From assembly GCA_038030265.1 (NCBI GenBank), contig CM075943.1, positions 45,384,001-45,448,000 on the forward strand: DNA of 64,000 nt. Reading direction: 5' to 3'. The translations under genes were made by a program, and so were the position numbers. Below, one piece after another: positions 53,984 through 64,000 of this stretch (positions within the stretch are counted from its first letter, which is position 1; each line of letters begins with the position of its first letter). A model generated the notes under the pieces. That model was not told where the DNA came from. It ran no database searches and worked only from the letters and a program-made list of their open reading frames with translations. Source of the stretch: Corythucha ciliata. Lineage: Eukaryota > Arthropoda > Insecta > Hemiptera > Tingidae.

Positions 53984-56900
53984 CTAGTACGGCTCCTCAA
54001 ACCTATTTATTCTTTCCAGCAAACTCAGGAGACGGGTCCCATTCTCCTTTGAGAAGCTGGGGAAGGATATCCTATCGTCACCAAAAATGGTGTATCTGGC
54101 CGCCGCGTAGCCGTCACACTCGCATACGACGTGCTCCGCGGTTTCCTCAGCCTCCCCACACCTTTCGCAGTCGGGCTCCCTTACTGCCCCTATGATTGAC
54201 AGATGCCTATTAAGGGCGTAATGTCCTGTATACATCCCTACTATCCGCCTAAGCTTAACCCGTGTTAGTCCCAGCAACCATGCCGAAGCTTCCTGGTCTT
54301 CCTCATTGATTCCCAGTTTTGCTTGCCGGCACCCGGGTTCAGTCCGCCATCTCCTCAGGGCTTGGTCACTGGCCCAGGACCTTATCTCCCTCAAGACCAC
54401 CCTTCGGGCAATGCCCACCGATGGTTCAAGTCCTATTACCGACTGGTCCGCGCCACGCTTGGCCAGCTCGTCTGCTTTTTCATTTCCCTGCCATCCTCTA
54501 TGACCCGGGATCCATCCCAACGTTAGGGAGTTCCCTTCGCCCTGGAGGTCCCGTATCCCTACTCTGCAACTCGCCACGGCCGCTGAGTCCACCACGGGTT
54601 TGGTGATCGCCCCCAGCGCCGCCCTGCTATCAGAGTAGATACCGATCGCCCTACCTGTCACTTTCCGCTTCAGTAGCTCCTGAATACAAGCATCGATCGC
54701 TACCACCTCGGCCTGGAAAACTGTGATGTGTCCCCCTAGCGGGATACTTACTTCCACCCCCAGCTCCGGCACGAAAATTCCAGCTCCGGTCGGCCCTTCC
54801 TGACCCTTCTTGGAGCCGTCCGTGTAACACACCAGCTCCCCTTGCCGGGATTCCCAACCTTCTTCTCTCATAATGACTCTTTGTTTGATTTTGGTCGAGA
54901 AGTCATTCCTTTTAACCACGTAATCCCTGCCTGGCCCGCTTTAGGCCTCCCCGGCATCTCAACCTGTAGGCAACTTCAAGTGCCCGACCCCTGACTTCAA
55001 TGTCCAGGGGCTTCAGGCCTAGTAATCTTTCCATGGCCCTCGTAGGGGTTGTCCGGAATGGCCCCAAAATCGCCAGGCAAGCAAGCCTTTGTATTTTTGC
55101 GAGCCTATCCGCCCCCTCCCTTCTCTATCACCCTCCACCATGCGGCCGGCCCGTGCAGGATGCGCGGCCGGATGATTCCTGTGTATATCCACTTCATGAC
55201 CCGTGGTTTCAGGCCCCAGGTCTTCATGGTTTTGTCTACATTGGTGAAAGGCCACCACAGCTTTCCTATAAACGCTGTCTACGTGTTCCTTCCACCATAA
55301 CTTCTCATCCAATATGACTCCCAAATATTTAACCTGTTTAGAGAGAGCGATGGCCTCTCCCCGAAAGTGGATTGATTGCCATCCCTCCCTTTTTCTCTTG
55401 TGAGTGAACAACACCATATTCATCTTACTAGGGTTTATTGTGAGACCCCTAGGCTTACACCATGCCTCGACTATCCCCACCGCCCCCCTCATGAGGGAAC
55501 ACAGTGTGGATAAGTCTTTCCCCCTAACCACTATGTCTCCGTCATCCGCAAAAAATTGCGCATAATAGCCCTTTTCCTCTAATTCCCTTATAAGACTATC
55601 TACCACAAGTATCCAGAGAAGAGGCGAGAGACTTGAGCCCTGGGGCACCCCCCTACTGGCTCGTTTTTCCACCCTATCGCCGCCCACCTTAGCGACCACC
55701 CACCTATGACTCAGCGAGTAGTCTATCCATTGAATCAGCCTCGTCTCCACCCCAAAGTGCCCTAGAGTTGCCACAATACACTCCCTATGTACCCTATTAA
55801 AAGCCCCTTCAATATCCAAAAAAAGAGCCAACGCGTACTCTTTCTGGGCCACCGACCCCTCCACCCTCCCCAGTAAGTCGTGGAGGGCCGAGTCGGTCGA
55901 CTTCCCCGCCGTGTACGCATGCTGGTTCTGATGGATCACTCCCCCAGTAGCCAATGATTCCCTCATGTACAATTCAATTATCCTTTCCATCAGTCTTAAA
56001 AGTACACTGCTTACACTAATAGGCCTGAAATCCTCCGCTTTGGCATGCTTCCCGCCACCTTTAGGAATAAAAACAACTCTCACCCGTTTCCAGGCCGTGG
56101 GTTTTTTCCTGGCTGCCAGGCACCTGACGAAGAGTCGTCTTATTCTCTCCTGAAGCCTCCCCTCGGCATGCTGGATGGCACACGGGTGTATTCCGTCCAA
56201 TCCTGCTGCCTTGTAGGGTCCCATGGAGCTGAGTGCCCAGTTGAATCGCTCCCTTGAGATCACCACGTCGCATCTATTGCACTCCTCTTCGTCCTCTGTT
56301 CCACCCCTCAGTGGCACGACCTCCTCGCTCCTGCACCCTGGAAAATGAGTATTTAGCAAGTGTGTCGCGATACCTAATCCATCAACCACCGAACCACCGT
56401 CCGGAAGCGTTAGTGATCCTACATTACCATTCGGTTCTGACCGTACGATACGAACGAGTCTCGCCGCCTCTCCTGTTTCCTCAATTCCTTCGCAATAGGT
56501 CCTCCATGTATCTTTCTTAGCGCGGCGAATTCCAGTCTTGTATGCTTTCCTAGCCGCGTGATAGGCCTCCCAGTCCTCGTCGTTCCCTGTTGCCTTCGCG
56601 GTTTCCGCGGCCGCTCTGGTCGCCCTTTTGAGCAAGCGGAGCCCTAGGCCCCACCAAGGGGATTTTTTGGGCTTCCTCCTTTGCTCTGGGCAGGCCACCT
56701 GAAACGCTTCTGTTAGTATTTCCCTTACCTTTCTTTCCTCTTCGTCAATGGATAACCCCCCGGTCTCCACCAGTCTTCGTACCTCCCGCTCGAATCTATC
56801 CCAGTCTGTATGTCTGGGGTTTCGTTCGGGTTCCGCTTTGTCTCCTTCGGCTCCTACTGTGAACATAATAGGTCGGTGGTCCGACGTTATCACCCCCTCT

Positions 56901-57509
56901 TGCACCCTCCAGTTACTAATTAGCCTACCCATACTCCCCAGGCTCAGGGTCACGTCAATGACCTCTTGCCTGTTCCTAACTACAAAGGTGGGCTCATCCC
57001 CCCTATTCTCCACAAAAAGACCTTTTCTTACCAAATCCTCCATTAGCTGCTCCCCGGGTCGGTTTACGTTCGACGACCCCCACGCTAGGTGGTGGGCATT
57101 CGCGTCGGCTCCGACCACTAGCAGCTTCCCTGTTGTCCGGCAGTGGGAGCAGAGATTCTCAAGCTCCGCTGGTACGCCATCCTCCTCCATCGCTCTGTAC
57201 CACGACGACCTCCTTGACCTCTTGATTTCGCAGGGTTGCCCTGAAACTGACCGCAATGAGATCCCTGGTTCCGAAGGGGCGCAACTGTATCGGGTTAAAA
57301 TTCGCCAACACAGCCACACATGCTCTCGGAGCCAGGTCTCCCTCAGTATAAAAATTCTTATAATCCTTATTTCTAAGATAACACACCCTGTTCCCTGAGA
57401 CATACGGCTCCTGGAACAGGCCCACCTCAAAACTTATCCTACTCATCAGGACCGCTACATCAGCAGCCGCGGTCTTACTGTGCTGCAAGTTAGCCTGGGC
57501 GCACCTCAC
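53984..57509 (-). pseudogene. LOA-like ORF2 remains: endonuclease, RT, RNase H, finger
   Basis: The endonuclease starts at 57509 (LQHSKTAAADV, LFQEPYVSGNRV) and shifts frame near 57190. It then continues (GADANAHHLAWGS, SDHRPIMF) in a long frame to 55019. The reverse transcriptase shows KAAGLDGIHP, FLDIEGAFN, SRGVPQGSSLSPLLWILVVDSL and the catalytic FFADD. A frameshift near 55220 precedes the end of the RT. RNase H (frame 54919-53984) shows CYTDGSKKG, FQAEVVAIDA, IYSDSRAAL, WIPGHRGWQGNEKADELAKRG. The C-terminal finger is CERCxxxxETAEHVVCEC at about 54120-54175. The closest in style is the LOA clade. The enzyme would nick target DNA and copy the element RNA into it, but here frames are broken in at least two places. 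Confidence 0.88.
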
Positions 57510-58355
57510 TTCGGCGAGCCCAGCAACAGGTCCTCCAACTCATGGACGGTGAGGATTCCCCCCCCCCCTGTTGCTGTGTTGCTATTTGCCCCTCCGCTCC
57601 CTCAGCTGGCCTTTGAGTTCCTACTGGGTCCACTTCCATATCCATGGGGTCCATTTCACCCATCCACCTGTTAGGCAGAACCCTAAACCTGACTTTAAAG
57701 AGTTCAATACCTACCATGGGCTCCTTCTTAATTTCCTCGGCGTCCTTCTTAGGTACCTCGAAGGTGATTTGCACCCTCTCGCCCGTGGGGTCTTGCTCAA
57801 AACCCACCATCTTCCACTCCTCGGACGAAAATCCCCTCTTCCAGTTGGTGAGCTCCATATGGGGCATCACGGTCTCCTTGGACATCGCTAAGCCCGATAC
57901 CATCGCCCTCATTCGGCTAGGAATCGGTAGGTCCGGTAGCCTACAAATCACCAAATTTCGGGTTTTCCCCTCCTCCTGTAATAGCTCCACGATCCTCCCC
58001 GCCTCCTCGGTCGTTTCACAGGTGAGTACAAAGATCTTACTGTCATGTACCAGACCCGTGCGTTGACCAGGGCGGCCCTACATTTCTTCTCTATTTGCCT
58101 CGTGCAAATCCACTTTCTGATCTCTAAAACCTCCTCGACCTCAAAAGGTTCTCTGGCCTCTTTGACCACACACACTTTTGCCCTAGCCGATTCTTTTAGT
58201 TTCGTGACCCTAGTGTCGGTCACCGCCCCCTCCCCCCTAGGCTTCTTTACTGGAGCCTTGGTATCCCGGGGCGTTGGCTGTGACACTGACCTCTGCCGTT
58301 TACTAATTTGTGCATTTACCTGTCTCTCCTGGTGTACTCGTTGTTCCAGCTCAGC
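57490..58355 (-). pseudogene. LINE ORF1, 5'-truncated and frameshifted
   Basis: The upstream frame from about 58355 holds a basic, Lys/Arg-rich N-terminal part (TPRDTKAPVKKPRGEG, KCRAALVNAR). Near 58060 a single-base shift moves the reading to the frame ending 57490 (EAGRIVELLQEEGKTRNLVI..., then MDPMDMEVD). The overall plan, a basic linker followed by a compact folded domain, fits an RNA-binding ORF1 protein of this LINE group. I do not see a clear CCHC knuckle. The frame overlaps the start of ORF2. Confidence 0.6.
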
Positions 58356-58362
58356 CCGTCAT

Positions 58363-58714
58363 CATTCTGAAAATGCACTATTGGTCTCGTCGTGATGCTG
58401 GCAAACATGGGTCATGTCATGTTTTTTTCATGTTTCAGAACCTCTAGAACACGAATTCAGTGGTCTCCGGAATTCATATACCTATATATATATATAATAT
58501 TATGGCCGTTTTCTTGTTAGCACGATAACTCTTGAAGAAATTAATTTAGCGGGACTCGCTTTGGCACGAAAATCAATAGTCATAAGACCCTGGTCGGTAA
58601 TGCATTTGGGCCCAATCGATCGTGATGGAGGGGGAAAAGTAGGGCTTGAAATGGTCAAAAAATCACTAAAAATCACCAGTTGATTCCAGAATCAACATTA
58701 CTACTTCTGGGACG
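58363..58714. repeat. Right long direct repeat of LINE 53856-58362
   Basis: Starts exactly at the 5' junction of the LINE and runs to 'ctacttctgggacg'. The host sequence then continues to 'aaaatgaaatgcact' (58733), the inverted partner of 'agtgcatttcatt' at 53343. The target was therefore itself a small inverted-repeat element. Confidence 0.7.
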
Positions 58715-58748
58715 CCTTACGGAATCCGTATACAAAATGAAATGCACT

Positions 58749-59121
58749 CTTTCCGACCGCCAGCTGCCGGAGCGAATTTTTTTTTTTTTTTTTTTTTTTG
58801 TGAGCCGCAAAATTCATCATTTCGAGCCAAAATATCTGCGAAATTCTAAAAAAATGTGTCAGTTTGTGGAAACTTTATAGTGATTTTCCGATAAAATAAG
58901 TTCCGGGCCTTTTTTTAAAAAAAGTGGCCGTGTAACCCAGGCTTGTCCCGGACACGACAGTGGCCCAAGTCTGACGGACAGCCGCAAAATTCCATCATTG
59001 TAAAGCTAAATATCCTTGAAATTAGGAGTTCCCTGGTTGAAAATTCGCAAAATAGCTTGTTTGTGGTCTTCATTTTAGCGAAAGTTCAAGTTTCAAGGCT
59101 TCTTTCTTGTGACAGCGGAAC
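58749..59121. repeat. Unassigned stretch with 'gccgcaaaattcatcatt' repeats
   Basis: A poly-T run (58778) followed by a few decayed repeats of the theme 'gccgcaaaattcatcattt' and 'gcgaaattc'. No gene. Confidence 0.4.
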
Positions 59122-60891
59122 CAGTGGGGCGTGCCCAGAACTTTTTCTGCGGGTGGGGTGGGGTGGGGTGGGGGTTTAAGTTAAAGTTTTTCGAACTAAG
59201 CCGGATGAGGTTTATGAGCCCCCTCGGGAGAATGGTAAAATACGGGAATGTAGCCAGGCCTGGCCAAAACTGACACCCAATAAGTGTCAGCCCAAAATGA
59301 GCGTTTAGCGACGTCAGTGTCGTTGGTTTCGCCCGATTTTTATCGGAATCGGCTCATTGAGATCCGCAGAGCGTCGAGGCTCTTCCTAGTACTTAAGGAC
59401 TGTCGTTACAACACCCGCGGGTATCTCTCTCTGCACTTTCCACGCTGGAAAACACTTCTGACTCTTTGAGGGGTGAGAAATGACAGTTTCCTGCTTGAAA
59501 AGCCATCGTCAGTTTTAGAGCGGGAATCGCCAGTTTTAGCTATTTTCAGGGCGCGTGAAGTCATTTTGGCTATTTTATAGAGCGGTAAATGCAAATTTTT
59601 AGAACGCAAATAGTCATTTTCAATGCCCGAATCGTCAATTTTGCCATTCTGGGACGCCAGTTTTGCTTTTTTGGGGGGGGGGGACTCGAATGGTAAATTT
59701 AGACATTTTCAATGAGTGAAGGCCCAATTTGGCCATTTTTGACGCGCGATTGGTCGTTTTTGCCACTCTCAGGACAGGAATAATCTGTTTAGGCCCTTTC
59801 AAGGCGCGAATCGTCAGTTTATTTATTTATGAATAGGCCACACATTAAGCCATTTTCTGTCAATTTTAGGGCGCTTCAATAGCCAGTTAGGGAATTTTGA
59901 ATGGTGCAAATTGTCAGTTTGGTTTTTTTTTTTAGGGCACATAATAATCAGTGTTGCCGATTTTGTGTGTTGAATGCCCAGCCTGGCCCTTTTTAGGGCG
60001 TATAGAGTCAGTTTTGCCATTTATAGCGCGTGAATAGTACGTCAAGTCAAAGGCGCCAGAACCGTTGAGTGGTCGATTTTGCCATTTTTTGAGAAGGAAT
60101 CATCTGTTCAGGCATTTTCAGTGCACAAATTGTCAGTTGATCCATTTTTAAGGTCCGTTCACAAGCTCTGTGTGTGTGTGTCTGTGAAGTCCATGTAACC
60201 TATCAAAATGCTTCATTTTTCGAGGGAATGTTTGGTTGCATAGACTCCACAGAACGTAAACATAGAGCTTGTGAACGGGCCTTTAGGACTCTTAAAAGTC
60301 AGCTTGGACAGAGCGGAAATCGCCAGTTTGGCTATTGTTGGCGCACAAATAATCAGTTTAGCTTTTTTTCAAGGCGGAATTCATCAGTTTTGCCGTTTTT
60401 AAAGTGCGAATGGTCAGTTCAGCCATTCTTGGTGAACGAATGGTCGATTTTGCTATTCACGTATTTTTTTTATTTGGGGGGGGGGGGCTTTTCCTGGGCC
60501 CGCATAGTCCGTTTAACCGTTCTTAGGGCACAAATATTCCGTCATGCCACGCGTAAATTGTCAGCTTGGTTATTTTTTAGCACGCCACTGGTCCATTTAG
60601 CCATTTTCATGGCGGGAATCATGATTTTTTAGGGCTGCACGAGTAGTTGTTTGTTTAGCCATTTTCAGGGCGCGTGAAGTCAATTTGGCTATTTTGGGGG
60701 GCGCGAGTAAAGTCAGTCTAGGATTCTTTATGGTGAGAATAGCTAATTTAGCTATTTTTAGGCAGCGAATGGCTATCAAGTGTCATCTTTAGTAGAATTT
60801 CTCAAGCCCCTCTCTCTTGAGCAAATCCTGTACTCTGAAGTACAGTGAAGTACTCTGACCCCCTAAAACCCTCCCCATGGGCACGCCACTG
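59122..60891. mobile_element. hAT-like element filled with minisatellite B
   Basis: Left end cagtggggcgtgccca, right end tgggcacgccactg. The 8-bp flanks agcggaac and cgcggact agree in only five positions, so the duplication is eroded or absent. From about 59480 to 60780 the interior is minisatellite B ('gcgaatcgtcagttttgcc' theme), as at 1270-3350. A MITE is inserted at 60151. Confidence 0.55.
60151..60282. mobile_element. AGGCCCGTTCAC-type MITE, copy 3, with TTA duplication
   Basis: 132 bp, ends 'aggtccgttcacaagctc' and complement, TTA at 60148-60150 and 60283-60285. The core 'aatgcttcatttttcgaggg' is shared with copies 1 and 2. Confidence 0.85.
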
Positions 60892-61713
60892 CGCGGACTC
60901 CAGTCCTGTTGGCCCCGAGAGCGCCCAAAATCTTGATGAAAAGCCGCAAAATCTCATAATTCTGAGCGAAATATCAGCGAATTTGCAAATTTTGCGGCTA
61001 AATACCGGCGAAATTGCAAGATTACAATTGTTTTTTGGTGGGCTTTATAGTTCATACATCTTCAGACTTATTGCCAGTTTTTTAGTTAAAGAAATTATGT
61101 GTGCTTGACTAGAGAACCCCTAAAAGGCTAAAACATACAATGGATTGGTATACAATCCATATACCAATCTCAGAAAACTTGCTTCCCCTCCAAAAAAAAA
61201 AAAAAAAAAAAAGACGTCAAAGCGCATGCACTTGAATGATCGGATGCCTTTAAACATGCTGTACAGTTATTTTCAGAGTAGTTGTTTAGCTTTTTTAAAC
61301 AATTCCGTGTAACGGAATTAAAAGTTTCGTTGAATAACAAAAAGGCCGTGACACAAAACATAAAACATCACCCCCAAAGGAGAATAATTATTAGCAGAAA
61401 ATAAAATCTCCGCTGTTTTCATTATTTCACTTTAACTACCGTTTTAATTAATTCGTTGAAAGGGGGGGGGGGTGAAAAAACTTGACCCTTTAGAAAGTTC
61501 CGTTAACCAACAAATAAAACTGAAAGTTGGACGTCTGCTGTGATTTAATAGCGACCATTTTATGGAGTAATAGGCTCTCGTGATATTTGAACAACATGCA
61601 ATGTTCGTTGAAAAGGGAAAGCTTATAATTGAGGAAACTGGTTTTTAAAGAAAAAATTGTAATTCCTTTAAATAAATAAAGTTATAAATATTAGGAATAA
61701 TCAAATTAGCTTC
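60892..61713. other. Unassigned stretch downstream of the lipocalin gene
   Basis: A few 'gcgaaattgcaag' repeats to about 61020, a poly-A run at 61191 and a poly-G run at 61464. The lipocalin 3' UTR must lie just below 61714 on the minus strand. No clear AATAAA was seen there. Confidence 0.35.
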
Positions 61714-62493
61714 TCAAGAATAGCACCTGTCGAAAGCGTTGCTAACGTCTAATCCCTGTTGTTGTAATTTGTCGGTTATCATTTTAACTTTTTCCTTATT
61801 AAAGGAGGGTGTATTGTGCAAAACAACGGTTGAAATGTTTCCCTTGTGCCTGCACAGTGTTGCGCTCCAAATTCCGTTCTCTCCGTCCACGGTGGTAATT
61901 TGCATTTTCCGGAAAGATCCTCCTGCGTGAAAAAATGAATAAATAATAATTTCCCGGTTTTTCCCCCCTGAAGAGTTTTTTTTTGTCCTTTTTCCCCGAG
62001 TTCTTTTACCCTTTCCACTGTCTTCGAGCAGACCCGGTTTTTTTGTGTTGCTCTTGAGCGTGAACTTTTGAGTGGGCCTATTCTTGGATTTCCAATTGAA
62101 TTCAACTTGACGTTCACCTTTGACTGCAACGACTATTTCCGAGCATTTTTTCGAGTGTTTAATCGTGCCGTTGCCCGGATGACTGTGTTCAATTCCCCTG
62201 ATTGCGTACCATTTTCCAACGATCTTTCATTGGGGGAAAATTTATAAATTATTTCTGGGCTAAAATTTAAATTTCTCTGATATCCTACTTGATTTCTATC
62301 GAAGGATTTAAGGGGTTCGAGTTGTGGACAAGCGTCTTTTTCACTTTTCACCAATCCTATAACCAGGAGACACAGACCACAACTGTACCAACAAAATAAA
62401 TAAATAACGCATAAGCCATTATGAAAAACAAAACAAAAAACCACAATTACTAAAAAAAAAACGAAGTTTCATTTACCTGAGTATCTGCTTCAT
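61714..62493 (-). CDS. Secreted lipocalin (apolipoprotein D-like), 4 exons
   Basis: Minus strand, exons 62493-62477, 62382-62289, 62223-62010, 61922-61714. Introns are 94, 65 and 87 bp with GT..AG borders. The phases join to 534 nt, 177 residues plus stop, a normal lipocalin length. The start MKQILS opens a hydrophobic signal peptide (CGLCLLVIGLV). The mature part begins near ACPQLEPLKSFD and reaches the lipocalin signature GKWYAI (first structurally conserved region) at the exon 2-3 junction. Four Cys in CPQ, KKC, LCRH and DRCYS fit the two disulfides usual in this family. The C-terminal helix region reads NTPSFNKEKVKMITDKLQQQ. Lipocalins carry small hydrophobic ligands in an eight-stranded barrel; the ligand here is unknown. 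It lies antisense in the long intron of the WDFY3-like gene. No break was seen. Confidence 0.85.
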
Positions 62494-63090
62494 CTTATTT
62501 GGAGTAAAAGTACCCACTAACTAACTACTTTCTTCAAAGGAAATCCATCTTATCTGTTTCGACGGGTTCGACCTTTCTCTTCGGGCTCCCTCAGGAGGGG
62601 GAGAATCGTTCTCTTTCTTAATCACTCATGCATTTCTTTTTCTTTCTTCTTAAAAGAGTTTCCATCTCAAATAAACAAAAATCGGTTTTATCTTTTACTG
62701 GTCTCTTCAGAAAATCTCGTTTTTGTTTTGGGGTTCATTATCGGTTACTCTCGTTATTTACACTGGAAATCGCCTGGTTTTATGCTTTGACGGATTTTTT
62801 GTTCTAAACGTTCTATACTACTCTCTCCCTACAATTGAAATTTTCATTCTTTCCCCCTTTTAGAGTGAAACTGAGGAAAATTCGACCAGCATTCAATGAG
62901 GTCTTGTTTTCCACTCTGTGTGACTCTAATACACCCTGAGAACATTGCTTTCGCTGTTTACTACTAACTTTCATTGGCTGAATAATCGGTTTTGTCGATT
63001 TATCTCGGAATGCCGTATACAGTTTACACATGCTCTATTTACCGACGTCCTATCGTTATTGTTTCAATAAGCTATTTAGACAGACGTAAA
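62494..63090. other. Upstream region of the lipocalin gene
   Basis: The lipocalin promoter should lie here. The sequence is pyrimidine-rich from 62560 to 62760, and I see no TATA box that I would defend. No other gene recognised. Confidence 0.35.
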
Positions 63091-63094
63091 AATG

Positions 63095-64000
63095 AAGATG
63101 ATGTCACGTAGTAGCAAAGGCGTAAATTGTCGTTGTACTAGAACTTTATTCCAGTGATCTCTATACGTGGATTTTTTTTTGTCCCAATTTTAAATGTGTA
63201 GCACACTGTACTGGTCGATGTTTGGTGGGGGTCCGTTTAAGTGGTCCGTTTGCGCTGGACCGGGTGATTTACGAGTCCCTCGCGCGGATCATGCTCAATT
63301 GACAATTTATTGGTCGCCCCTATTATTAGAAGCTTTGTCAAGAGCAGAGCGACTTTTTGGTATTATTTTTATTTTTGTATTCAGTAAACATAAACAAAAA
63401 AAACATTTTGTTAAATTAACAGATGATGCCGTCATCCAACACCCCCACTCGGCAGTATCTGTTCCAACCCCATCTTTGGGCGGAAGCCTTCGAATTTTAG
63501 CCGAGGAAATGGCTTCGTCATCGCGTCAGCAACCATTTTTTCACCTTCGCAGTACTCAAACCGGAGTATTCCCTTCGACACTAGGTCTCTTAACTGATGG
63601 CATTTCACATCAATGTGTTTTGTACGAGCATTTATCTTCTCCGTGTTGGCGAGCTTAATACAACTTTGGTTGTCTTCGTAAATGACCGTTGCTTCCGTAC
63701 ATTCGTAACCGAAATCCGCAAGTATTTGTCTTAGCCAGAGGACTTCTTGGCTTGCAAAAGACGCTGACACATATTCGGCTTCTGTCGATGATAATGCCAC
63801 TGTGGTTTGCTTTTTGGAAACCCAACTTATCGGGTTGTTCCCAAGAAAGCAAATGAATCCGCTTGTGGATTTCCTGTCGCTATGGTTTCCTGCCCAGTCA
63901 GCATCGACATAGCAGTTGAGAGTCAGATCAGTTTGAGCCTTAATCACGAGCTTCAACCCCATAGTCCTCTTCAAATATTTCATGATTCGCTTCATGGCTG
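63095..64000 (-). mobile_element. Second Ty1/copia element, 3' part, runs off the edge
   Basis: The LTR starts on the minus strand at about 63440 (TGTTGGATGACGG) directly after a GAGTGGGGG purine tract. It extends to roughly 63095, with an AATAAA near 63150. Its outer end is not certain. The coding part continues past 64000. Confidence 0.75.
63432..63998 (-). CDS. copia RNase H domain and Pol C-terminus (partial)
   Basis: One open frame from the window edge to a stop just before the LTR. It shows LKRTMGLKLVI, CYVDADWAGN, RKSTSGFICFLG, SSTEAEYVSASFASQEVLWLRQIL, YEDNQSCIKL and the RTKHIDVKCHQLRD motif, so all RNase H acidic residues are present (D of DADW, E of STEAE, D of YEDNQ). It ends LPSGGVG, the usual copia Pol end. 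Unlike the copia at 31468-35666 no frameshift is seen in this part, so this is a different and younger lineage. RNase H removes the RNA strand during reverse transcription. Confidence 0.9.
   Translation of the reverse strand, partial: AMKRIMKYLKRTMGLKLVIKAQTDLTLNCYVDADWAGNHSDRKSTSGFICFLGNNPISWVSKKQTTVALSSTEAEYVSASFASQEVLWLRQILADFGYECTEATVIYEDNQSCIKLANTEKINARTKHIDVKCHQLRDLVSKGILRFEYCEGEKMVADAMTKPFPRLKFEGFRPKMGLEQILPSGGVG

Larger units (their letters stand above)
53856..58362 (-). mobile_element. Decayed LOA-like LINE with ORF1, endonuclease, RT and RNase H
   Basis: Minus-strand element, about 4.5 kb. The A-rich tail (53856-53894) has regularly spaced T's. The 5' end is cut inside ORF1: the ORF1 frame is open to within a few bases of the junction and preceded by no start codon. 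Long direct repeats lie on both sides (53351-53855 and 58363-58714). Frameshifts make it inactive. Confidence 0.85.

Noticed and set aside
56748..57398. Plus-strand open frame of 216 codons
   Set aside because: Antisense to the endonuclease-RT part of the LOA-like LINE; no independent motif.
62813..63031. Possible extra exon upstream of the lipocalin gene
   Set aside because: The lipocalin already has a start codon and signal peptide in the exon at 62477-62493; this frame has no recognisable content or splice sites.

Overview
This is eukaryotic nuclear DNA. The two host genes have introns mostly of 58-100 bp with GT..AG borders. The window holds LINEs, Ty1/copia elements, MITEs and hAT-like elements, and one tRNA with internal Pol III promoter boxes. 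Gene content and intron size suggest an arthropod, probably an insect. That is an inference from gene style, not from any species-specific marker.

Only two host genes can be supported. The first, on the + strand at 38046-48253, is the N-terminal part (20 coding exons, 1242 codons) of a WDFY3/blue cheese homologue, a giant BEACH-family selective-autophagy scaffold. Its next exon is not in the window, so the following intron is at least 15.7 kb. The second, on the - strand at 61714-62493, is a complete four-exon secreted lipocalin of 177 residues with a signal peptide and a GKWYAI motif. It lies apparently nested, antisense, in that long intron.

The rest is a dense, nested landscape of mobile DNA. 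Positions 1-4.2 kb are decayed ~30-bp minisatellites. From 5.2-8.0 kb is a hAT-like foldback element with an inner foldback element. From 11.0-17.7 kb is a large inverted-repeat element that contains two hAT-like elements with 8-bp target duplications and a broken cysteine-rich ORF. From 17.7-22.4 kb is a second large inverted-repeat unit split by a LINE fragment. From 22.6-24.2 kb is a cluster of hairpin MITEs. From 24.4-26.6 kb is a further minisatellite-filled hAT-like element. From 26.7-29.2 kb is a young 5'-truncated LINE with an open RT-RNase H reading frame. From 31.5-35.7 kb is a decayed copia element. Intron 15 of the WDFY3 gene (41.6-46.8 kb) is a nest of elements, including two foldback units that carry tRNA sequences. 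From 48.4-59 kb are two LOA-like LINEs, each bordered by long direct repeats. From 59.1-60.9 kb is another minisatellite-filled element, and a second copia element runs off the right edge.

The most unusual signals are: (a) the tRNA-bearing foldback elements, one with perfect 133-bp arms and a well-folded tRNA with anticodon GGT; (b) MITEs whose TTA target duplications can be proved inside the window, because two copies of one host MITE serve as each other's empty site; (c) two LINEs with apparently very long target duplications; (d) minisatellite-filled hAT-like elements.
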